Assembly: GCA_009602735.1 (NCBI GenBank)
Contig: WELA01005791.1
Coordinates: forward strand, 686,029-708,670
Direction: 5' to 3'
DNA: 22,642 bases
Source: Mesotaenium endlicherianum
Taxonomy: Eukaryota; Streptophyta; Zygnematophyceae; Zygnematales; Mesotaeniaceae
Below, piece by piece: positions 9,138 to 17,510 of this stretch (the first letter of the stretch is position 1; the number at the start of each line of letters is the position of its first letter). The notes under the pieces were generated by a model. It did not search any database and was not told where the DNA came from. It saw only the letters and a program-made list of their open reading frames with translations. A program made the translations under genes and the position numbers.

Positions 9138-9632
9138 GATATGCATCTAAGTGTGGTGTGCTAGATGAATGGCCAGATGACATCCTTAGGATGGATGGCG
9201 ATTCGGGATGCTGGGAGATGGCGGTGGATGTGGTTAACCGAGGTCCTACCAACGTGGTTAACTCCTGGGTAGGTGGTGCCATCACACTGGCCGTTGAACA
9301 CTAAACTCATTCCATGTACATATGCTAGGTATCACTCTCAAGTTCGGCATTTGGAAACGAGGCCAACTCTCTTGTACAGCTTACGGAGAGAGATCTGAAT
9401 CCAAGGCGAGAAGCCATTGATACGCACTGTCTTCTAGCCTTGCTTATGTATGAGTTTACTGATTACATTATTGATGCTAGTTTACGTTCATTTGACTTGC
9501 AAATATTGTCCACTACTACTATGTTGTCTTTTGCTGTTTAATCAATTAACAGAGAATACCATAAAGATTACTTGCTGATAAAAAGATCTTCATTAATTGT
9601 TAATTGCCTATTTGGTGAATTGATTCATTGCA
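9138..9632 (+). repeat. 5' LTR of element 1, missing its first ~125 bp
   Basis: These 495 bp align along their whole length with minus-strand 15308-14814, the last 495 bp of the element 2 LTR. The LTR ends TGATTCATTGCA, whose complement matches the TGTAATGAATCA start of the full copy, so the terminal inverted repeat is recognisable. The first 125 bp present in the other copy are absent, and DIRS-like sequence lies there instead. The two copies differ by scattered substitutions and short indels. Confidence 0.9.
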
Positions 9633-9633
9633 G

Positions 9634-9645
9634 TGGTATCGGAGC
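9634..9645 (+). promoter_or_regulatory. Primer-binding site for initiator tRNA-Met
   Basis: TGGTATCGGAGC lies one base after the CA that ends the LTR. It matches TGGTATCAGAGC, the complement of the 3' end of plant initiator tRNA-Met, with one mismatch (A to G at the eighth base). This fixes both the LTR boundary and the plus orientation of element 1. Confidence 0.88.
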
Positions 9646-10116
9646 AGTTATCACAGTTTTCTTTGTATGGTAAGGACTTTGTCTCAAACTAGCAACTCCC
9701 GAGACATGGAGAACCAGGATAACGACAATGTCAATAGTCAGGCTGAAAGCCATGTAGCGGGAACCCGTACCTATTCTGAAGCAGTGGCACATACTGCAAC
9801 TAGAGAGGCTGCAGATGAGGCAGCTGCTATTGTTGCAGTCGCAGCATAGAAAGCTGAGGAGTAAAGAGTTAGACTAGAAGCCGAACGATTAGCAAAAGCT
9901 GCTGAAGATACAAAACGGAGGGAAGGACAGCCAGAGGACGAGCACACTATCGAAGAACTTATGGCAGCAAGGGCCAATGTTCTGAACCCACCTCATGCTG
10001 TACAACTCAATGTGCCTCTAGGTCAAATTCGTGACCGGTTGAATACGGCAGGAATTGCTGCTGCAGGAGCGAGAGGGACTGTTGAGGACACGACTCAACA
10101 ACTGGATGCCACTGCT

Positions 10117-10619
10117 TGTAGTGAAACAGATAGATAAAGTACTTAGTAAAACAGAATAGTTTATCTATTCAAGACAAGGATCTTTGAACACAAGTGGTAG
10201 CTTCTTGAAAGAGAGATGGCTTCTTGAAAGTTAATATATTTCGGGATTTTGGCAAGTACAAGAGTGATTTTGGAATGTCTTTCTATGTTCTAGCTCTTGT
10301 TTATATACTTGCTACATAAGTAATTTCTAGGAAGGTGTATGTTGATGTGTTGGCACCCAACACATCCCAAAACTTGCCACCTCTTTCTAGAATAATGTAC
10401 ACATGTCCTTTTGACCTAAAAATGGCACATTTGACTTTTGCCACATGGAGTTCTTCTAGGTCTTTCCTCTAACTTCGAAAATGCCTTGGAAGGTTCAAAG
10501 GACATGAACCAAGTTACTAGAGTACCTATTCACACTTGACTCCACACAATACTACTCCAAATATATTTGAAAACATTAAAATATATGCAAACTAATATAT
10601 AATAACTCAAATCACTACA
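10117..10619. mobile_element. Solo LTR (503 bp) inserted in gag, 5-bp target duplication
   Basis: The insertion starts TGTAGTGA and ends TCACTACA, an 8-bp terminal inverted repeat with TG...CA ends. CTGCT flanks it on both sides (10112-10116 and 10620-10624). Removing it plus one CTGCT restores the gag reading frame seen in element 2. It contains no open frame of note, a TATATA-like stretch near 10301, and a perfect 10-bp hairpin at 10344-10366. This fits a solo LTR of an unrelated LTR retrotransposon, possibly Ty1/copia type. A non-autonomous element with the same ends is the alternative. Confidence 0.85.
10344..10366. repeat. Perfect 10-bp hairpin inside the solo LTR
   Basis: GATGTGTTGG (10344-10353) and CCAACACATC (10357-10366) are exact reverse complements around a CAC loop. 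It lies about 40 bp after a TATA-like stretch, so it might fall in the transcribed R region of the parent element if that strand is sense. The role is unknown. Confidence 0.85.
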
Positions 10620-11634
10620 CTGCTACTGCTGCATTTGCTAGACTCCCACCTCAGCGTGTGGATTTGGGAGCATTATTTGTGCAAATGCAATCGCAAATGG
10701 CGAGCATGTATCAGTCCCAACAGGAGGACAAGAGAATCATAATGTCTCTGCTGCGGGACAAAGACCAACTGGGTTCTCAAACCACTGGTGGTGGTGGCAG
10801 AGGGCCTAGCAAGCCTAAGCTGAAACCTCCCCAAAACTACGATCCTGAGGGAAACAAAAAGTATTATTTGATCAAGTTTCTCGCTAATGTTGAGCAGTGG
10901 CTGGAGAACTACCCAGAACTGCAAGATTACGAGAAGGTGAGGCACACTGGTGCCCTACTGAAAGGCAGCGCAGCAGACAGGTGGCTGTATTGGAAGGAGA
11001 GCGTAAGGCTCAGCAACTCAGTGACCCTACTTGGGTAGAGTTTGTCAAGAAACTGCATGAGAAGTTTGATGTCATCAATCAGCAGGAAAAAGCTATCTAT
11101 GCGATGATCTCCTTCACGCTGAAGCAGACCACTTCAGTTGCTCAGTTTGCTCAAAAGTTCCACGAGAACATCATGAAGCAGCCAGACTTGCCAGAGCGGT
11201 ATAGGATAGCATACTGCGGGTATGGCTTGAAATCCGAAGTCTCTGGTTACTTCGCTGAAAAGAAATATGAGAAACTGGCTAACTTGATCCAAAATGCTGA
11301 TGCCTGGGATCAGCGGCAGTTCAATCACAAGCGCCAGAGTAATGCTTTGGTGTCTAAGATTGTCCAAAAGCCCCACGGGTCCTACAATGCAATTGAAGGA
11401 GACCAGGCTGAAGATGATCAGCGTGATGAGTATGAGTATGAGTATAATGCTATGCAGTCTAGAGGGAGAGGTGGATACTCTCGAGGTGGCTATGGAAGAG
11501 GTGGTGGTAGGACTAAGCCGAGACCAGCCTCAGCAAAATCTATTTGCTACCATTGCCAGCAGTTGAGCCACTACAAAAAGCAGTGTCCTAGAAAGCATCT
11601 TCCGAAGGTCAAGAGAAAGGATCAGCCTTTATAA

Positions 11635-14600
11635 GACAGCAACATTCAGTAATCCAGTCTACTGACTGTGAGGATGCTAGAGATAGTGAGTCGTCACTAG
11701 CTACCCTCGTAGCAGGTATTACGGGTACTGCTGAACTGGATTCACTATGCATGCCTGACAAACAAATAAAGGAAACTATCAGCAGTATAGATCTCCAGAG
11801 AGTGCACACTTTGGATGATCTTGTCCCACCGGATGTCCAACATTTCTTTGCTATGTCAGGAGAACAATGCGAAAGTCAAGAAAATTCAGTCCCCCCTATC
11901 ATACTGCATTGCCTGATTGAAGGTAGGAAGGTGAGGGCATTTGTTGACGGAGGGGCGTCACATACTTTCATCCATAAGGACTTAGAAAGCGGCTAAGGCT
12001 GCCTACTGTCACCCAAGGAGATGCCTCAAGCATCCCGGGAGGAATCATACCAAGCTTGTTGAGGTCCAGTTAGGTTCTGGCATTGCAATTCTAACTGTAA
12101 CGCTTACATTTGAGATACTCAACACGGGCTTTTATGATCTCGTGCTAGGAAGGTCCTGGCTTAACAGACATCAAGTTGAAGTGTGTTGGAGCAGAGCTAC
12201 AGTTAAAGTGAGAGGAGCCAATGATGGGCAGACTAACTTGGCACCCACCAGTGTTTTTCCTTTTGTCCTGTATGGATGGCAAATAGAGGAGAAAAAGAGG
12301 TTTCCAAGAGGATGCAAATTGTTGAATGCAATGGAGTTCATCGAAAGCTGGAACCAGAATGTTCTGTCTGCTGCTAAGAGAGGTACCTCCTCACCCTGAA
12401 GAAGTGGTTGAGAAAAAGGTAAGCCCTCCAGAGCACCCTACTGCTGCAAAAATTGTCGCTCAATACGATGATGTTTATAATACGCCTCCAGGACTACCCC
12501 CTAAGAGCGAAGTAGATCACAGGATTGATTTATTACCTGGGAGTCAGCCGCCCTGGCAACGCATTTATGGCTTGTTTTCTGTGGAGAGCAAAGAGTTGAA
12601 AACACAGATTGCAGAGCTTGAGGAGAATGGTTATAATTTCCCCAGTAAATCACCTTATGGCGCACCCATCCTATTTGTTAAGAAAATGGATGGGAGTATG
12701 CGGATGTGTGTTGATTACAGAGCTCTGAACAAAATTACAGTAAAGAACAAGTATGCTTTACCCAGAATCGAGGACTTGCTTGATACCCTATCTGGTGCTA
12801 AAGTATTCAGTAAGATAGATCTCAAGAGTGGTTCATATCAAATCAGAATTGCTGAGGGAGATGAACACAAGACTGCCTTCCGCACACGTTATGGACAATA
12901 TGAGTTTAACGTGATGCCATTTGGACTGAGTAATGCTCCTGCAACCTTCATGGGTGCTATAAATGACATTTTTAGACCTTATTTGGATAAGTTTGTGCAA
13001 GTTTTCCTGGATGATATTTTAATTTTCTCTAAAGACGAAGCTCAGCATGTTGAACACTTAAGGACAGTCATAGACACTCTGAGAAAGAACCAGTTATATG
13101 CTAAAATAAGCAAGTGTGATTCTTCAAGGAAAGATTGAATTCTTAGGCCACGTTGCCAGTAAAGAAGGCATCAGTGTGGATCCTAAGAAAGTCAAGACCA
13201 ACGGACTGGCCTGTACCACAATCTGTTCCTGAAGTTAGATCCTTCCTTAAGTTGGCTAACTACTATAGGAGATTTATTGAGAATTATTCTACAAAGGCCA
13301 GTAAACTGACTGACCTTACTAAGAAAGACATAGAGTAAGTGTAGGGGGAAGAGCAGCAGGTTGCCTTCCAGACCTTTAAAGATGCTCTTTGTTCTGCCCC
13401 AGTGCTAGCCGTGTATGACCTCAGCAAACCGATGCAGGTGGTTACTGATGCCTCTGACTTTGCCATGGGTGCTATTTTGTTGCAGCCTGCTGACAAAACC
13501 ACAAAGGATGGTAAGGTACGGCAGGAGTGGCATCCTGTGTTGTACGAGTCTATGAATTTTAATCCACGAGTCTATGAATTTTAATCCAGCGGAGATTAAG
13601 TACTCAGTGCATGATAAAGAGCTGCTAGCTATCATTCATGTGCTCAAACAGTGGAGAGCATACTTACATGGTAAAGCTTTTAAGGTGATTACAGATCATC
13701 TAGCTCTGACTCACTTTCAAAAGAAGTCCAAGCTGTCGAGGAGGGAGAACCGCTGGAGCCAGATGCTGGAGCAGTTCCAAGTCCAGATCGACTACAAACC
13801 AGGGAAGTTGAATCCTGCTGATGCACTCTCTAGAAGACCTGACTTGCAAGAAAGGAACTTTAGTCAGCATGCTGTAGATAAAGTCCTGTGTGCACTCACT
13901 TCACTAAAGGTGAAAAAGTCCTTCCTTGAACAACTTAGGAAAGCCTACCTTTCTGACCCAACATTTGAGCCCAGCCCCACTGATGGTGTGTGTCCTGCTA
14001 CTGCACTCGGGTATAGGCTAAAGGGAGGGGTCTGAGTGACTGAAACCACTTCAGGCAGGCTGAAGCTAGTCATTCCTAATAACTTGGAAATAAGGTCCCT
14101 CTTACTGAGATAAGCGCATAATAGTTTACTGGGTGGGCGTTTGGGGCAGGCCAAAACTGTTGGCAGACTGGCAAAACATTATCATTGGGATGGGTTGCCT
14201 CGGGAGGTCTTGAAATATGTTAAGTCCCGTGATCAGTGTCAGAGAATTAAGTCTAGGCACACACCACCGCGGGGTCTCTTACAACCACTGCCCATCCCAG
14301 CTAGACGCTGGGAGATAATATCCATGGACTGGGTGGTAACACTACCACGAACTGCCAATGGGCATGATTCGATACTGGTAGTAGTGGATAAACTGACAAA
14401 AATGGTCATTCTCATCCCCACAACTGTCAAAGTAACTGCACTCGAAACAGCGAGACACTTTTACAACCATGTAGTATGCCAACATGGGCTACCCTCTAAT
14501 ATCATCTCAGACAAAGACTTTAAATTTACCTCTACCTCTAAGTTCTGGAGAGCTTTAATGGGGTTAATGGGAGTCAAACAGCTTCTCAGCACAGAAAACC

Positions 14601-14813
14601 ACCCTCAGACTGATGGGCAGACTAAAAAAACTAGTCGAGTTTTAGCAAGAGGTGCCAAGAGCATATATTAACCAAAAACAAGACAATTGGGATGACTTGT
14701 TGCCTCAAATTCAGTTTGCGGTCAACAGTGCGGTGCACGCGTCAACGGGCAAGACTCCTTTTGAACTCAGCCTGGGTAGAGTCCCTAAGTCTCCTTTAGA
14801 TAAACTAGGGGAG
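11635..14813 (+). pseudogene. pol of element 1 (PR-RT-RNase H-integrase), broken and interrupted
   Basis: Protease motif [12 protein letters not shown] lies at about 11940-11976. One base is lost near 11990 and about 22 bases near 12021. Reverse transcriptase spans 12326-13138 with KIDLKSG and FLDDILIFS intact. It is followed by frameshifts near 13130 and 13190, and by TAA and TAG codons at about 13335-13345. RNase H (VVTDASDFAMGA) runs from 13402 and is broken by a 22-bp tandem duplication at 13544-13587. Integrase begins at about 14050. TGG became TGA at about 14033, the first histidine region is degenerate, and the catalytic Glu of the D-D-35-E triad reads Lys (TDGQTKK). The frame ends at 14813 in the segment that in element 2 precedes the chromodomain. 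Confidence 0.9.
13544..13587 (+). repeat. 22-bp tandem duplication in the RNase H region
   Basis: ACGAGTCTATGAATTTTAAT plus CC occurs twice in tandem (13544-13565 and 13566-13587), whereas element 2 has one copy. Twenty-two is not a multiple of three, so the duplication shifts the frame. It looks like a replication-slippage scar. Confidence 0.93.
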
Positions 14814-15433
14814 TGAAATGAATGGACTTACCAAATAGGCGATTAACAATTAATAAAGATCTTTATATCAGCAAGTAATCTTTATGGTATTTCCGTTAAC
14901 TGGTTTAACGGCAAAGGACAATACACTAGCAGGGAATAATACTCGTAAGTCAAATGCGAGTAAACTAGCATCAATGATGCAAATCAGTAAACTCATACAT
15001 AAGCAAGGTTAGAAGACAGTGCGTATCAATGGCTTCTCGCCTTGGATTCAGATCTCTCTCAGTAAGCTGTACAAGAGAGTTGGCCTCGTCTCCGAATGCC
15101 GAACTCGAGATGAATGTCTAGCGTATGTACATGAAATGAGTTTACTGTTCAACGGTTAGTACGATGGCACCGCCTACCCGGGAGTTAACCACGTTGGTAG
15201 GACCTCGGTTAACCAAATCCACCGCCATCTCCCATCATCCCGAATTGCCATCCATCATAGGGATGTCATCTGGCCATTCATCTAGCATACCACACTTAGA
15301 TGCATATCGAGGCAATTCGCTGCTACTGAGTACGGAAGTCAGCTGGCTGTCAAAGAATGTGTCAGCAAGCTGACTTAAGGTGACTATATTATTTAAATGA
15401 ATATTATATCGACCAGTATACTGATTCATTACA
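14814..15433 (-). repeat. 3' LTR of element 2, full length (620 bp)
   Basis: In transcript orientation it starts TGTAATGAATCA at 15433 and ends CATTTCA at 14814, where the element 1 copy ends CATTGCA. The upstream boundary is set by the purine run AGTTGGAGGGAT and the downstream boundary by the abrupt start of element 1 pol sequence. A TATAAAG stretch about 50 bp before the LTR end and an AT-rich run near 15385-15410 are candidate promoter elements. I cannot place the U3/R/U5 borders. Confidence 0.9.
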
Positions 15434-15445
15434 ATCCCTCCAACT
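15434..15445 (-). promoter_or_regulatory. Polypurine tract of element 2
   Basis: AGTTGGAGGGAT ends exactly where the LTR begins (TGTAATG), the position and composition expected for the plus-strand DNA primer in reverse transcription. It is short for a polypurine tract. The same AGTTGGAGGG motif recurs twice upstream of the third ORF, at 17390-17400 and 17450-17460. Confidence 0.8.
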
Positions 15446-15450
15446 CATCA

Positions 15451-15494
15451 TGTTGTCGTCTCGACAACACTATCACAAATAACAGCGTGCTGTT
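15451..15494 (-). other. Two adjacent perfect hairpins before the polypurine tract
   Basis: TGTTGTCG and CGACAACA (15451-15458 and 15462-15469) are perfect 8-bp arms with a 3-nt loop. AACAGC and GCTGTT (15481-15494) form a 6-bp stem with a 2-nt loop. Both lie between the stop codon of the third ORF and the polypurine tract, so they would be in the 3' untranslated part of the genomic RNA. The role is unknown. Confidence 0.75.
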
Positions 15495-15518
15495 CCTCTT
15501 ATTCCCAGCCTGCTGCCC

Positions 15519-17186
15519 TTAGGAGGGAGATGTCCCTGAGGCCCTATGCTCAGGGGAGCCAGACCTCCTCCTGTCTTGGGGTCTTTTGAAGCCTGTTAGA
15601 GAAGGGGGTTCCGTGTAAGGACCCGGCGGAGAACGCAGTAACTGGGCTGTTTCCTCCTGCACAGTCTGAAACTGAAGGGAGGCAGCCTTCTCCTGGGCAG
15701 CCCTCAAACTGACAGGTACGTATACCGGCATCCCAGAAGGATGTTGCATGACATGAGCCAAGGGTACATGCCCTCTCTGCGAGGGAGATGCTGGCAGGCC
15801 TCTGGCTATCTCCCGAGCAGCCCTCCTGTCTGCCCTGTCCGACTGGGTCTCCTTGCCTGGAGATGGGCTCTGTCCTCTGGCAGTCCCCAGCCAAGTGATA
15901 TCCTCCTCTTGAGCGAGTTGCTGCGGGGCCCACCCCGTCTTCTCCCTTACAGGAGATGTGGCAGGTGTCAGGATCACGGCGGGGCTAGTGTCCTCCTCCT
16001 CGCCTTCCTCCTCGTCTTCCTCCGACTCCTCCTCCTCGCCGTCCCCGGGTTCCTCTGAGACTTCTGGGGTCTCCTCTGTCAGCTGCTCCAGCTCTTCCCG
16101 AGAAAAAGAATATCCTACTGACCTTCCCCTTTTGGGTGCTGGTGGGGGCTGCTGAGTCCGGACCGCATAGAGGTCCTTTTCCCCCTGCTTACTTGCCCAT
16201 TTGGCATAAGCGTGCTTCCCTTTGGAGAATGACTCTCGGGCCCTGCTTCTGTCCCCCTGCATCTCTTGGCTCATGCAGTCTCTGACTCCATCCAATCTTG
16301 GGTCCCAAGCCGCAATGTGAGGGGGCAATACTATGTTCCCCTTTAGGTCTGTCAGGAAATCCTCATCCGTCGCCCTGTCATTCTGCTGGTCCCTCATGTT
16401 GATGGTCATCCACCGCCAATCAGTGGGCTTTTGGAAGAAGGCAGCGTCTGTCTTTTTGAGAGTACAAGGGTACCAGTGCCCTGCAAAGTCCAGCTGACTG
16501 GTTTCTCTGGCCAAGAATTCCCAGCTCCTCCTCTCCACCTCATTGTACATGGCCTTGAACCTGTTGTGGGGTGTTGAGTCCTTGAAGCTGTCCGCGTCCA
16601 TGGGGATCATCCTGATGACCCTATCTGCCCCCCAGATACCAGGAATCGAGACAGCTCCTGCTTCGTTCACCTGGGCCATTGCCTTGGCCTCTCCGATCGT
16701 ATATCCTACCATCCTGGCGTAATCGTGGTAGAGGAGGAGCCCTGTGCCGACCTCTATATACTTGTCAAAGTTTTCGGATGTCTCCCCTTCCTTCTGGAGG
16801 ATTTCCTTCTGCGACTCACTGCGACTTCTCTGGGCATACTTGAAGGCCTCCTCCAGTAGATCAAAGCCCTTGCCCAGCACCGTGTAGCGGTAGCTGCTGA
16901 TTCTCCTCTGTTCTTCTTCTTCAGCCTGCTGCTTCCGCTTCTCCTCAGCTTGCCTCTCCTCCTCTGCTTTCTTGGCCTCCTCTGCAGCTTTTCTGTCCAT
17001 TTCTTCCTGCCTCAGTCTGGCCTGTTCCTCCTCCTCCTTCTTCTTCTGTGCCTCCCGCTGTTGTTGGAGTCGTTGTGATTCCCGAGCGGAGATGGAAGAT
17101 GATTCGATGTCTCCACGGAATTGCAAGTATTCTGCATGTGCCTCTTCCGCCCTTCTCTTCCTCTTGAGTTCCGACTTTTGAGTCAT
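15519..17186 (-). CDS. Third ORF of element 2, unknown function (about 555 aa)
   Basis: An uninterrupted frame on the sense strand of the element, between the pol stop (17511) and the 3' LTR. I chose ATG 17186; in-frame TTG at 17195 is less likely in a eukaryote. Using ATG numbering: basic KRKRR at about 9-12, a Glu/Lys/Ala/Gln-rich predicted coiled coil at about 35-97, and a central Trp/Tyr-containing, probably globular region at about 98-340. An acidic run of Glu/Asp follows at about 378-410, then a Pro/Ser/Arg-rich tail. I see no signal peptide, transmembrane segment, cleavage site or zinc knuckle, so it does not look like an envelope protein. It is visibly richer in G and C than gag-pol. 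CAG at 17190-17188 next to the ATG could be a splice acceptor. I do not recognise the family. A captured host gene or a gag-like protein are options. Confidence 0.75.
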   Translation of the reverse strand: MTQKSELKRKRRAEEAHAEYLQFRGDIESSSISARESQRLQQQREAQKKKEEEEQARLRQEEMDRKAAEEAKKAEEERQAEEKRKQQAEEEEQRRISSYRYTVLGKGFDLLEEAFKYAQRSRSESQKEILQKEGETSENFDKYIEVGTGLLLYHDYARMVGYTIGEAKAMAQVNEAGAVSIPGIWGADRVIRMIPMDADSFKDSTPHNRFKAMYNEVERRSWEFLARETSQLDFAGHWYPCTLKKTDAAFFQKPTDWRWMTINMRDQQNDRATDEDFLTDLKGNIVLPPHIAAWDPRLDGVRDCMSQEMQGDRSRARESFSKGKHAYAKWASKQGEKDLYAVRTQQPPPAPKRGRSVGYSFSREELEQLTEETPEVSEEPGDGEEEESEEDEEEGEEEDTSPAVILTPATSPVREKTGWAPQQLAQEEDITWLGTARGQSPSPGKETQSDRADRRAAREIARGLPASPSQRGHVPLAHVMQHPSGMPVYVPVSLRAAQEKAASLQFQTVQEETAQLLRSPPGPYTEPPSLTGFKRPQDRRRSGSPEHRASGTSPS

Positions 17187-17510
17187 CCTGCTCAATCATA
17201 AACACAATGCAGTTAGTGAAGTCATGATATTTTGCCGCTACTGAGTGCCCTTGATGAAGAGGAACGCGATCGGGAGAGTTCCTAGTGTGGAATACCTGGT
17301 GTGAGTGAATATAAGGGAAAATTGAGTTAGAGAGTAAGTGAGTGTGAGCGCAGGTTGAGTGTGTAATATGGTGATCAGAGAATACCACTCCCTCCAACTT
17401 AATTTTAAAGGTGGGCTGCCTGTCACAACTGTCACTAACTGTCACATCCCCCTCCAACTTATATGGAGACAGGACCTCCTGTCACCTTCCCGTGTCAACT
17501 GAAATGACTG
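17187..17510 (-). other. Spacer between pol and the third ORF with repeated purine motifs
   Basis: These 324 bases have several stops in the frame shared by pol and the third ORF, so the two are not one polyprotein. They contain two AAGTTGGAGGG motifs (minus strand, 17400-17390 and 17460-17450). Between and beside these are TGTGACAG/GTGACAGT direct repeats at about 17421-17447. The 3' end carries a plausible acceptor (TTGAGCAG). Short open frames here show no domain. Confidence 0.6.

Larger units (their letters stand above)
9706..11634 (+). pseudogene. gag of element 1, broken
   Basis: Gag starts at ATG 9706 (MENQDND). An Ala/Glu-rich N-terminal part contains TAG at 9847-9849 and a nearby TAA, where element 2 has CAG and a Glu codon. 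Coding resumes to 10116, is split by the insertion 10117-10619, and continues with the capsid-like part from 10625. A one-base deletion near 10997 shifts frame to the segment ending at 11634. That segment keeps an RGG-rich basic stretch and a zinc knuckle CYHCQQLSHYKKQC (C-x2-C-x4-H-x4-C). The ending TAA lies where element 2 has its frameshift heptamer. The product would be the nucleocapsid/capsid precursor of virus-like particles. It cannot be made from this copy. Confidence 0.88.
9138..14813 (+). mobile_element. Element 1: decayed Ty3/gypsy chromovirus-type retrotransposon, interrupted
   Basis: Order on the plus strand is truncated 5' LTR, primer-binding site, gag, then pol (protease, reverse transcriptase, RNase H, integrase). 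Every domain aligns with element 2 on the minus strand at 14814-22642, which serves as the internal reference for lesions. Gag has two nonsense codons and a solo-LTR insertion. Pol has several indels and stops. The sequence stops in the integrase C-terminal region at 14813, exactly at the end of the element 2 LTR. The missing 3' part is therefore probably displaced beyond the right window edge rather than deleted. It cannot make its own proteins. Confidence 0.9.

Noticed and set aside
15235..15429. 64-codon frame inside the LTR
   Set aside because: The matching region of the element 1 LTR does not preserve it as one frame; it is LTR sequence.
15519..17186. Envelope gene of an endogenous-retrovirus-like element
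   Set aside because: No signal peptide, transmembrane segment, cysteine pattern or cleavage site is visible; position alone is not enough.
17401..17410. A second T TTA AAA heptamer in the pol-ORF3 spacer as a frameshift site
   Set aside because: It lies downstream of the pol stop and between further stops, so no long frame would be joined.
17238..17457. Small frames between pol and the third ORF as an extra gene
   Set aside because: Short, without domains, dominated by spacer repeats; one overlaps the N-terminus of the third ORF out of frame.
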